From assembly GCA_002381765.1 (NCBI GenBank), contig DFXX01000053.1, forward strand, positions 6,108 to 18,082: a stretch of 11,975 bases of DNA. Reading direction: 5' to 3'. Both the position numbers and the translations under genes were made by a program. Shown one piece after another: positions 5,741-11,975 of the stretch. Numbering within the stretch: the first letter of the stretch is position 1; every line of letters starts with the position of its first letter. Under the pieces are notes generated by a model, which was given only the letters and a program-made list of their open reading frames with translations, had not been told where the DNA came from and ran no database searches. Source of the stretch: Bacteriovoracaceae bacterium UBA4097 (lineage in GTDB: Bacteria; Bdellovibrionota; Bacteriovoracia; Bacteriovoracales; Bacteriovoracaceae).

Positions 5741-6556
5741 ATGAAAGCTAGTTTATTTTTTGTCCTTTTGATATTTCCAGTTATTTCCTATGGTGCAAAC
5801 TGCACAGGAGGAGCTGGAAAAAATCACACCAATATGGATGGCTCTTTTGGTGGTTATGTTGCAAACACTGCAAGTGTTGCAAAGACAGTACACTTAGATG
5901 CAAGCTCTAGTGTTTGTGAAATGGCAAAAGTTCAAGGAAATGTGAAAATTTCAAAAAACAGCATTGTATCTGGAAGTGCATCAATAGAAGGTAATGTTCA
6001 AATTCAAGGATCTCGAATTAAAGGCACTGCTAAAATCTACGGTAATGCAGTGATTACGAACTCTAAGATTTGTCAGGCTAGTGAAATTAATCGAAATGTT
6101 TCAAATTCAGATTACTATTGCGAAATGTACGACGAAGAACCTAGGGATCCAGGGGAAGCTGGACTTAAAACAATCTTAGGGATTGATTCAGATGCTGATG
6201 GTGTTAGAGATGATGTGGAGATCTGGATCAATAGTGTAACTACAAACACAGCTCAAAAAGACAAGTATAATATAAGGCAAGCTCTAATTCAAATTGCTAA
6301 GAATCTTAGAAAGGCCAATAAACTACGAGAAAATAAAGAAGAGTCGATAAGGTATACTAACGAAGCCCTGTATGGTCTTGAATGTTTAAGACAGTTTACG
6401 ACTGAAGATGAGTATGAAGAGCTCAGGGCTTATCTTTATGCAAGAACCTACTGTACGAAAGATAGATTATTAGCTTGGGCTAAAATAGAAGGAAATAGAA
6501 GTGGGCAAGGTCTTCAACCAAAAAGAAAAGAGAATTGTGAATTTAAAATTCGTTAG
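5741..6556 (+). CDS. Exported beta-helix protein with C-terminal calcium-loop domain (paralogue 3)
   Basis: A 271-residue, two-part protein. The N-terminal half has a Sec signal peptide (cleavage near residue 19) and the shared cap C21-x-G-x2-G-x4-N, G-G-Y-V (37-40) and C59. A short beta-helix stretch to about residue 112 follows, with units such as GSASIE and GTAKIY. The C-terminal half begins with D149-S-D-A-D-G-V-R-D-D-V-E160, an acidic loop like the calcium-binding D-x-D-x-D-G repeats of thrombospondin type 3 and EF-hand proteins. It is then mostly helical and polar, with Y-N-I-R-Q-A-L (176-182), E-E-S-I-R-Y-T-N-E (200-208) and cysteines C215, C238 and C266. The next gene encodes a stand-alone lipidated version of this second half. 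Its 3' end overlaps that gene by 20 bases. Calcium binding is inferred from the motif. Confidence 0.72.
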   Translation: MKASLFFVLLIFPVISYGANCTGGAGKNHTNMDGSFGGYVANTASVAKTVHLDASSSVCEMAKVQGNVKISKNSIVSGSASIEGNVQIQGSRIKGTAKIYGNAVITNSKICQASEINRNVSNSDYYCEMYDEEPRDPGEAGLKTILGIDSDADGVRDDVEIWINSVTTNTAQKDKYNIRQALIQIAKNLRKANKLRENKEESIRYTNEALYGLECLRQFTTEDEYEELRAYLYARTYCTKDRLLAWAKIEGNRSGQGLQPKRKENCEFKIR

Positions 6557-7094
6557 CAGTCTATTGTTCATTTTGATTATTGTTTCTTGTAGTGAAGATA
6601 AGAAGGAGTATATCGATGGGGATGACCTGATTCCACCGTCACCGCCTTTCTGGGAGTACTTTACCGAGAAGGGTTTTGATGTGGATCAGGATGGGGTGAG
6701 GGATGATTTAGAGTATGCCGTGAATAATGAGTTTGATGAGTACAACTTAAGAAAAGCTTTAAAGGAAGAATATAAAGTTCATACGATGTTTATGAATGCT
6801 CAAACGAGTGAAGAGGCGATTAGGCTTATAAATGAGGGCTGGGTTAGAGCAAATTGTACTCTTTCTTTTGCTAATTACTACAAATCAAAGGTTTCAATTG
6901 AAGATGTGAGCAATTTTCAAATGCTGACGCTTAATAACTTTTGGAGACGAAGATATTATAGAGAAAAGTTTAAGCTCATGATTCCGAAGGGAGTATACTC
7001 AGCGGGTGATCTTGATCCGCTTAAAGGTTTAGAAAGTTGTAATTTTGAAGTGAAAGACAAAGCAAATATTATTGAATTTTTTAAGAAACGATAA
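6537..7094 (+). CDS. Small lipoprotein with D-x-D-x-D-G calcium-loop domain
   Basis: A 185-residue lipoprotein. Starting at the GTG at 6537 gives a textbook signal: M-N-L-K, a hydrophobic stretch, then the lipobox I-V-S-C with C18 as the lipid site. The upstream in-frame GTG at 6501 would put a charged tail ahead of it and is less likely. The SD is weak (AAGAGA), and translation probably couples to the previous gene, which it overlaps by 20 bases. The core D48-V-D-Q-D-G-V-R-D-D-L-E59, then E-Y-N-L-R-K-A-L (68-75), E-E-A-I-R-L-I-N-E (92-100), C107 and E-S-C-N-F (C168), aligns in order with the C-terminal half of the preceding beta-helix protein. The two are therefore paralogous domains. A lipid-anchored partner for the beta-helix proteins is the natural reading but remains inference. 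Confidence 0.75.
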   Translation: MNLKFVSSLLFILIIVSCSEDKKEYIDGDDLIPPSPPFWEYFTEKGFDVDQDGVRDDLEYAVNNEFDEYNLRKALKEEYKVHTMFMNAQTSEEAIRLINEGWVRANCTLSFANYYKSKVSIEDVSNFQMLTLNNFWRRRYYREKFKLMIPKGVYSAGDLDPLKGLESCNFEVKDKANIIEFFKKR

Positions 7095-7108
7095 ATCAAG
7101 GAATGATC

Positions 7109-7486
7109 ATGAAATTTCTGCTTTCGATAGTTCTATTTATTCAGATAGCCTATGCTGAAAACATCTCCTTATCTTGTTCTAAGAATAAAACCTTTGTATT
7201 GCTAATTAATGGTATTAATAACAGTGAGGAGGATCTAAAGAATAGCACCAATAAAGTAAGGAATTTAGTTAGTGAATCATTGAGTCGCTATGATGCAGGC
7301 GGGCAGTTGGTTGTTGGTTATTCCTATAATACCTCGGAAGGATTTCTAGCGGACACAATTCAACTAATAGATCAAAAGTACTCAGGTGAAAAAAATGGTA
7401 TAAATTTTGATTGGGCTTTGTACTTCTTTGCTCCTCGATTATTTATTAAAAAAAAGGTTATGATCTATACAAAGAAATCCAAATAG
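7109..7486 (+). CDS. Zero-frame short product of the hydrolase gene
   Basis: Without frameshifting, translation from 7109 ends at the TAG at 7484-7486 and gives a 125-residue exported protein. It has the signal peptide and the first hydrolase strands but lacks the nucleophile, the catalytic His and the whole beta-helix. It should be inactive as an enzyme. It could be a by-product, as with the short form of DnaX, or simply the broken N-terminus of a mutated gene. The last nine residues after the A8 run (V-M-I-Y-T-K-K-S-K) have no counterpart in the fused protein. Confidence 0.5.
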   Translation: MKFLLSIVLFIQIAYAENISLSCSKNKTFVLLINGINNSEEDLKNSTNKVRNLVSESLSRYDAGGQLVVGYSYNTSEGFLADTIQLIDQKYSGEKNGINFDWALYFFAPRLFIKKKVMIYTKKSK

Positions 7487-8883
7487 ATACATATAAGAAT
7501 GTCAGTTCAGGAAAATATAATTCGATTGCAGACATAAATGAGATTGCTGATAAAATTGATGCTCAATTCATCCTAGGAAACAAGGTAATAATAGTTAGCC
7601 ATTCTCAAGGAAATATATATGCTAATTTTGCATATGACGCTCTATTAAAAAAAGGGCGTTCATCTGAGTATTTAAATAAATATTTAGGAAATTTACAAGT
7701 TGGTTCAGTCGCTAGAAAAGTAAAATCAAAAAATCATAGAGTATATACTTTTGAACAGGATTTTCCTGTAAACTTCCTTCGTAGTTATGGCGAAATCCTT
7801 AAAGCCGAATATTCCACCATCTTCCCTGATCTATGTAGACTTCCCGGTGCTGGATGCCATGATTTTGTGCAAAGTTATCTTTCATCAATTATTCCCGTTC
7901 TTGGCCCGAAACAAGGAAAATTCGTTAAGCCAATTAGGTTTGCTAAGAATGTTTTTCTCGATAATTTAGAAGAAGTTGCTTGGATGCTTGCAAATAATGA
8001 TCCTAAATGCTGTGAAGGTAATGATGGAAGGTTTCGATATAACTCAAAATCCATGACAGGCGAAGACATAAAAGAGTTAGGTGGATTCGTAGATTTTAAA
8101 TCTAAAGTGGATAAAGGTGTATATTTAGAAAAGGATTCCTTTATCTGTGAAAGTGAGGTCAAGGGTAAAGTACATATCAAAGAATCTGTGATTAATAATT
8201 CCAAGCTTGATGGCAATTCCCACAACAATTTATTAATAACAAGATCAAAGCTATTCGATACTCAGATTGTGGGTAATCTCTGGTCTGACTGTGCTACAGT
8301 TCATCGTGGTTCATACTTATCACCAGGTAGTCAATCTGTTCTTTGGAGTGCCTGCAATTCTGAAAGAGTATTTGAAGATAACATTGCTTCCGGATATTTT
8401 GGGATACACGGAGGGGCTAAAAAACTTACATTGAATGCAGGTACTGTATCTATTTCTGGTGGCTTACCAGCGATTCAAATCTTAAATTGGTTAGAGAGAC
8501 TTGGTGAGAATGTTACGTTTAACGGTTATGGAGATATTTCAAATGAATCTACTATTGGAGATGGTCTTACTATAAATGGAAACTTAGCTGTTATCAATGA
8601 TGATTACTTTACTGGATTGGCGATAAATGGAGAGTCTTCTGTTCATGGCCCAGGGACTATTCTAACAGGTAGTTTTCTAATAACTAATACAAAGATTTTA
8701 CCAGGTTCTTACTTAAATTTAACTTCAAATAAAGCAGGGTATTCTCGTCTTCATAATTCTGTAGTTTATGGAGTTCAACTTTCTGGAATCATTTTTTCGA
8801 ATTATTATCACTTTACCTCTAATGAGTCTGGTAATCTTTATTGTGCCCCAGATGTAGGTTGTAGTGACCAAACCGAATATTAA
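7109..8883 (+). CDS. Alpha/beta-hydrolase fused to beta-helix domain, interrupted by a -1 frameshift at an A8 run
   Basis: Read with one -1 shift at 7450-7456, this is a 591-residue exported protein. It has a Sec signal peptide (MKFLLSIVLFIQIAYA), then F-V-L-L-I-N-G-I-N, a strand and oxyanion loop typical of a group of bacterial alpha/beta-hydrolases. After the shift come I-I-V-S-H-S-Q-G-N with nucleophile Ser166, and G-C-H-D-F-V-Q-S-Y-L with probable catalytic His251. From residue 302 the shared cap appears again (C302-x-G-x2-G-x4-N, G-G-F-V at 325-328, C347 in F-I-C-E) with seven extra residues inside. A divergent beta-helix follows to the end. The ATG at 7109 is preferred over 7103 because AAGGA then sits six bases upstream. 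The second frame is open for 1.4 kb with all motifs intact, arguing against an old pseudogene. A lipase or esterase tethered by a helix is the likely role; the substrate is unknown. Confidence 0.7.
7448..7488 (+). other. A8 tract with in-phase A-AAA-AAG slippery heptamer and downstream stem
   Basis: Eight A residues (7448-7455) followed by GG give the heptamer A-AAA-AAG at 7450-7456. It is phased so that the zero-frame codons are AAA and AAG. A -1 slip moves the ribosome exactly into the frame that encodes the rest of the hydrolase and the beta-helix (next codon GGT at 7456). This heptamer is the established Escherichia coli dnaX shift site. Six bases downstream, ATCTAT (7463-7468) and ATAGAT (7483-7488) can pair, but the stem is AT-rich and weak. 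No SD-like enhancer is seen upstream. Such a run is also a hotspot for polymerase slippage, phase variation and sequencing indels. Confidence 0.6.
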
Positions 8884-9067
8884 ATGAGAAGATTATAAAT
8901 CCATCAGCGATTACAAAAGAGTTCTTAACTAGTATTTATTTTGAGTAGTTTATGGTCAAAGTAAGCTCAGATCCTAGAGTTTGAAGGTGTTGAACTAGTC
9001 CAAAAGATACGTGACACCTTTCAAACGTCCGTAGTATATACCTGCCGAACAGCAAAAGGTGTATACT
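8884..9067. other. Non-coding stretch with hairpin-rich leader before the FAD oxidoreductase
   Basis: There is no gene of normal size here. A possible ten-residue leader peptide (ATG 8952 to TGA 8984, M-V-K-V-S-S-D-P-R-V) ends inside the first hairpin but has a poor SD and is not claimed as a gene. The second half is dominated by two inverted repeats, listed separately. I see no convincing promoter and no U-tailed terminator for the operon ending at 8883. Confidence 0.5.
8979..9026 (+). promoter_or_regulatory. Leader hairpin 1
   Basis: GTTTGAAGGTGT (8979-8990) pairs with ACACCTTTCAAAC (9014-9026), giving 12 base pairs with a single bulged T at 9019 and a 23-base loop. No T run follows. The 3' arm contains ACACCTTT (9014-9021). 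This is also perfectly complementary to AAAGGTGT at 9055-9062, which overlaps the ribosome binding site of the gene at 9068, so two exclusive pairings are possible. Confidence 0.5.
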
Positions 9068-9068
9068 A
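9032..9068 (+). promoter_or_regulatory. Leader hairpin 2, hiding the ribosome binding site of the oxidoreductase
   Basis: TAGTATATACC (9032-9042) and GGTGTATACTA (9058-9068) form an 11-bp stem with one U-G pair and a 15-base loop. The 3' arm takes up the GG of the SD (AAGG, 9056-9059) and the A of the start codon. If formed in mRNA it should lower translation until melted or displaced. As DNA it could instead be an operator palindrome. Confidence 0.5.
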
Positions 9069-10720
9069 TGGCGATTTCACGACGGGAATTTCTGGCGCAA
9101 TCAGGTCTTTTTGGGGCGGCTTTGCTACTACCTCCTTCTGCTAAGGCTTTCTCCTCGCTCTCTGGATCGCCGGTGGATTGGGCGGGGATTTCGCCTATCA
9201 CTTTATTAAATTCATTTAAAAGTTCTGATGTGATCACTGGAGATACTCCGGATGAGGCGCATGATATTTTTTGGAGTAAGGATAACTTCATCGCAAAGAA
9301 GGGTGGCCTTCCGAAATCTCAGGAAAGTTATGATGTGGTGATAGTGGGAGGCGGGTTGTCTGCTTTGACGGCTGCCTATTATCTCACTCGGGAAAATAAG
9401 AAGGTAGTGATTCTTGAAGGGCATCCGCGTTTGGGAGGGAATGCCAAGGCCGAGAGATTCAAGAATTCATATATGGGACTTGGTTCGGCTTATATCGTGA
9501 CACCGGAAGAGGGTGGAGATATCGATCAGTTCTTAAAAGAGATTGGAGTTTCGAAGAAGCTTCGTAAGTTGAGTCATGAGTCGGATGCTATGGGGCTTAA
9601 TGGGAAGATCATTAATGGCTTTTGGGAAGGCAATACGGATCCAAAAAATAAAGATCAGTTTGTTAGGGCCCATGAAATTTTAAATAATGTGTATGAGAAT
9701 TCTTATCCTGATCTGCCTTTGTTTCCGGGCCAAGAAGTTGATGTGGAACTGTTGCATAAACTGGATCGGACTAAGTTTATGGATTGGGTGAAGCAGGAGA
9801 TTCCTGATGTTCATCCGCATATTGAAGAATATTTTCATCAGTACTGTTGGTCATCATTTGGGTGTGGCTATGATGAGGTTTCAGCCGCTCAGGCACTGAA
9901 CTTCATCACTTCAGATCTGCAAGGAATTGAAGCTCTTCCGGGAGGAAATGCGGGAATTGCGGAAGGGATTTTTCAGGCGATTAAGAATAAGAATATTGAA
10001 TTTAAGACAACTGCCTTCTGTGTGGATATTCAAGAGACCGAGGGTGGGGTCTATGTTTGTTATCATGAGAATAATAAGGTTCTAAAGGCTGTGATCGGGA
10101 AGAAGTGCATCGTGACGGCCCCTAAGATGGTGACGAAGAAGCTTGTCGACAAGCTATCGAGTGAGCAGTTTAAGGCCATGGATAGCATAACTTATCACGC
10201 TTATCTGGTGGGTAATGTGGTTCTGAACAAGAAGATTGAGCCTAAGTATTATGATATCTATTCCTTAAAGGGATCCATCCCGAGAAGTGAAAGAGAAGAT
10301 AGTACCAAGCGCGTCTTTACCGATATCACCATCGCCGACTGGGCGAATCCTCGGGAAGCCGAAAGATCGGCACTGACTCTTTATATGCCGCTGCCATATG
10401 CTATGGCCCAGCAGTTTCTTTTTAGTCACATGCTTTATAGTAAGTATGATGAGCGGGTGAGAACGGCCCTTGCTCCCTTTATGAATGATCTGGGGCTTTC
10501 TTGGTCTGATATCGATGGGCTTCGCTTAACTCGCTATGGGCATGCACTTCCAGTGGCCCAAACTGGTGGGATTGCGTCCGGGCTCTTTGAGCGGGCATCT
10601 AAGCCTATTAACAATAAGATCTTCTTTGCCAATCAGGACAATTGGGGTAACCCTTGTTTTGAGACATCTTACGCCGTCGGGAAGGTTGCCGCCTATCAGG
10701 CCATGAATCGGGCCATTTAG
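9068..10720 (+). CDS. Tat-exported FAD-dependent oxidoreductase, amine-oxidase-like
   Basis: A 550-residue flavoprotein. The N-terminus S-R-R-E-F-L-A at 4-10, followed by a hydrophobic stretch and S-A-K-A near 24-27, is a twin-arginine signal. The protein is therefore folded with its cofactor and exported to the periplasm. The dinucleotide fold begins at about residue 88: Y-D-V-V-I-V-G-G-G-L-S-A, then V-V-I-L-E-G and R-L-G-G-N, the motifs of flavin amine oxidase and phytoene-desaturase relatives. The C-terminal block I-F-F-A-N-Q-D-N-W-G-N-P-C-F-E-T-S-Y-A-V-G is the usual second FAD-binding region. Periplasmic spermidine dehydrogenases have a similar plan, but the substrate cannot be read from sequence. 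The ATG at 9068 is chosen over the GTG at 9059 because AAGG lies eight bases upstream and the Tat motif then starts at residue 4. It converges on the protease gene, overlapping it by four bases at the stops. Confidence 0.85.
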   Translation: MAISRREFLAQSGLFGAALLLPPSAKAFSSLSGSPVDWAGISPITLLNSFKSSDVITGDTPDEAHDIFWSKDNFIAKKGGLPKSQESYDVVIVGGGLSALTAAYYLTRENKKVVILEGHPRLGGNAKAERFKNSYMGLGSAYIVTPEEGGDIDQFLKEIGVSKKLRKLSHESDAMGLNGKIINGFWEGNTDPKNKDQFVRAHEILNNVYENSYPDLPLFPGQEVDVELLHKLDRTKFMDWVKQEIPDVHPHIEEYFHQYCWSSFGCGYDEVSAAQALNFITSDLQGIEALPGGNAGIAEGIFQAIKNKNIEFKTTAFCVDIQETEGGVYVCYHENNKVLKAVIGKKCIVTAPKMVTKKLVDKLSSEQFKAMDSITYHAYLVGNVVLNKKIEPKYYDIYSLKGSIPRSEREDSTKRVFTDITIADWANPREAERSALTLYMPLPYAMAQQFLFSHMLYSKYDERVRTALAPFMNDLGLSWSDIDGLRLTRYGHALPVAQTGGIASGLFERASKPINNKIFFANQDNWGNPCFETSYAVGKVAAYQAMNRAI

Positions 10721-11874
10721 AGGGCCTGGCAAAGATCCTGGTTGAGCTTTATCATGTCTGCATTGCCGCGACTTAAGAAGCTACACTGGCCTTCAAAACC
10801 TTTCAGATTACTACAAGTCTGCTCGCATGCTTCATTCATGTCCTTAAGCTCTTGGGCGATGTCGATATATGAGAGTTGCTGGCAAAAATCAGGGGTGGGA
10901 TTAGCTAGTCCGTAATAGATGTCAAAAGAAAGAGTCAGGGTATTGGCGCATTCCTTATCTCTCTGATTCACTTCTTCCTTTGGATTGGTCCAGGTGATCT
11001 GAAGACCATTATTATTTCTTACAGTTTCATTAATCCATGATTTATAAAAGCGTACTGAGGTTGAGATTGAGATGAATTCGCAGTCACTTCCTTTAAGCTT
11101 ATTGGCAAATTGAACGGCTCGATTGATACCTACCAGGTAATGCCTGTCTCCTCTTTGGGTCATGGTTGGGCCCCCAGAGTCTCCAGAGCAAATTCCTCCT
11201 GCTAATTGGGTCATAAAGATGGCGTCTTGAGTATTTCGGCCCATGAGCTTGTCACTCATGACAATGGCCTTTCTTGAAAGAAGGTTTTTTATTTTTTTGA
11301 ATGGGAAGCGGTTTTCAGAATTTGTATTCTGATAATCATAGCGATATTTTTCTGTGAAGACATCGTAGACACTTTTTCTTACTGGTTTTGAAAAGGGACT
11401 GAAGCCAGCTATTACTAATGGATCTGCCACTTCTAGATAATCATTACTATCATAGAGATCCATTGCTTCATAATTGTTGGATACATTATCTTTTAAAACG
11501 ATGACTGCTAAGTCGGCATCGACTTGTGTCTTGATATAATCCGGATGGATGATGACTTTTTCAACCTGATACTGGGTCCCTTTATTACCCGCGGCCGGGG
11601 ATTCGCTTCCGAGGTATACCTTTACCTTTGAAGTATCTAAACCATCGCTGGGAAAGCAGTGGCCGGCAGATAGGATTACATTGCGCGAAACCAGGATTCC
11701 ACTGCAAGAGGAGTTTCCGTAAAAAAGTGCTACTCCTGCGCGGGCCAGATCGCTTTCTTCCCTAGAGAGTTTTGTCCCATTGATGATATTGCCAGAAGTC
11801 GTTTTGATATTCTGAGTGGCTTCCTGCTTCACCTGACAGGATAAGAGAAGGAATAGCAAGAAGAAGGGACGCAT
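10717..11874 (-). CDS. S1-family serine protease, lipoprotein, with Cys-rich C-terminal extension
   Basis: A 385-residue trypsin-like endopeptidase anchored as a lipoprotein: signal peptide with lipobox L-L-S-C (C13). The mature protease would start at I-I-N-G (30-33), matching the I-V-G-G terminus freed on zymogen activation. The catalytic triad is complete: H72 in L-S-A-G-H-C, D121 in D-A-D-L-A-V, and S233 in G-I-C-S-G-D-S-G-G-P. C57 and C73 fit the conserved disulfide around the active His. After the protease domain ends near residue 285, an extension of about 100 residues carries six cysteines and resembles nothing I recognise. SD AGGAG lies five bases before the ATG. The gene is alone on its strand here; its 3' end overlaps the convergent oxidoreductase gene. 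A surface or periplasmic digestive role is likely in a predatory or protein-degrading lifestyle. Confidence 0.9.
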   Translation of the reverse strand: MRPFFLLFLLLSCQVKQEATQNIKTTSGNIINGTKLSREESDLARAGVALFYGNSSCSGILVSRNVILSAGHCFPSDGLDTSKVKVYLGSESPAAGNKGTQYQVEKVIIHPDYIKTQVDADLAVIVLKDNVSNNYEAMDLYDSNDYLEVADPLVIAGFSPFSKPVRKSVYDVFTEKYRYDYQNTNSENRFPFKKIKNLLSRKAIVMSDKLMGRNTQDAIFMTQLAGGICSGDSGGPTMTQRGDRHYLVGINRAVQFANKLKGSDCEFISISTSVRFYKSWINETVRNNNGLQITWTNPKEEVNQRDKECANTLTLSFDIYYGLANPTPDFCQQLSYIDIAQELKDMNEACEQTCSNLKGFEGQCSFLSRGNADMIKLNQDLCQAL

Positions 11875-11881
11875 ATGTGCT

Positions 11882-11899
11882 CCTAAGGATGATCTTAGG
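11882..11899 (-). promoter_or_regulatory. Inverted repeat overlapping the SD region of the protease gene
   Basis: CCTAAG (11882-11887) and CTTAGG (11894-11899) are perfect reverse complements, six bases apart. On the protease mRNA the 3' arm runs into the SD (AGGAG). A -10-like TAGAAT lies at 11908-11903 on the minus strand, without a good -35. If it is real, transcription would start inside the repeat, which would favour an operator over an mRNA hairpin. Confidence 0.35.
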
Positions 11900-11975
11900 C
11901 AGATTCTATCAAGTTAGCGGAGTATACGGGAGGCAGGAGGTAGAGCTTACAGATGTTGTCTAAAGATTGATCACG

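Noticed and set aside
6501..6536. GTG at 6501 as the lipoprotein start
   Set aside because: It would place twelve mostly polar and charged residues before a perfect lipoprotein signal peptide; the GTG at 6537 gives a normal signal.
7867..8883. The second half of the hydrolase gene as an independent gene starting at the GTG at 7867
   Set aside because: The frame is open and meaningful far upstream (SHSQG at about 7597-7611), no SD precedes 7867, and the start would fall in the middle of the hydrolase His motif.
9059..9067. GTG at 9059 as the oxidoreductase start
   Set aside because: It overlaps the SD itself; the ATG at 9068 has AAGG eight bases upstream.

Overview
This looks like the chromosome of a Gram-negative bacterium with a heavily invested cell envelope. 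It encodes a LolA-type periplasmic lipoprotein carrier, two predicted lipoproteins with clear lipoboxes, a Tat-exported flavoprotein, and a series of Sec-exported proteins. The mix of secreted S1 protease lipoprotein, secreted VWA protein and orphan secreted repeat proteins resembles Bdellovibrionota (Bacteriovorax/Bdellovibrio-like bacteria). That placement is an inference from gene style, not a proof.

Layout. Bases 1-543 hold the 3' part of lolA. Facing it on the minus strand is a two-gene unit: a cytoplasmic pentapeptide-repeat protein (641-1075) and, coupled just behind it, a 26-residue hydrophobic micro-protein (550-630). A compact divergent promoter region (about 1106-1182) has two face-to-face sigma70-like promoters and three 18-bp direct repeats. 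It separates that unit from a plus-strand run of an XRE-type regulator (1202-1762), a secreted VWA-like protein (1762-2538) and the DNA-repair glycosylase MutY (2554-3600).

After a 239-bp AT-rich non-coding stretch with short repeats comes the most interesting part, a five-gene plus-strand operon (3840-8883) that is visibly more AT-rich than its flanks. Three of its products are exported proteins with six-residue-phased repeats predicted to form left-handed beta-helices. A fourth joins an alpha/beta-hydrolase domain with an SHSQG nucleophile elbow to a beta-helix domain. All four carry the same N-terminal cap signature, C-x-G-x2-G-x4-N followed by G-[GA]-[FY]-V and a second cysteine 22-23 residues after that block starts. 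I know no name for it. Between them lies a small lipoprotein. It shares a D-x-D-x-D-G-V-R-D-D-x-E calcium-loop domain with the C-terminal half of the third beta-helix protein. The operon therefore looks like one envelope or surface system built from interchangeable modules.

The hydrolase-helix gene is interrupted at an A8 run by a -1 shift. The shift falls exactly on a canonical A-AAA-AAG slippery heptamer in the right phase. This could be programmed frameshifting, transcriptional slippage, phase variation, a young pseudogene or a sequencing error.

The 184-bp gap after the operon (8884-9067) is rich in inverted repeats. They could fold the leader of the next gene so that its ribosome binding site is hidden. 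That gene (9068-10720) encodes a Tat-exported FAD-dependent amine-oxidase-like oxidoreductase. It converges, with a 4-bp overlap of stop codons, on a minus-strand S1 serine-protease lipoprotein (10717-11874). No tRNA, rRNA, insertion sequence, integrase or CRISPR array was seen.
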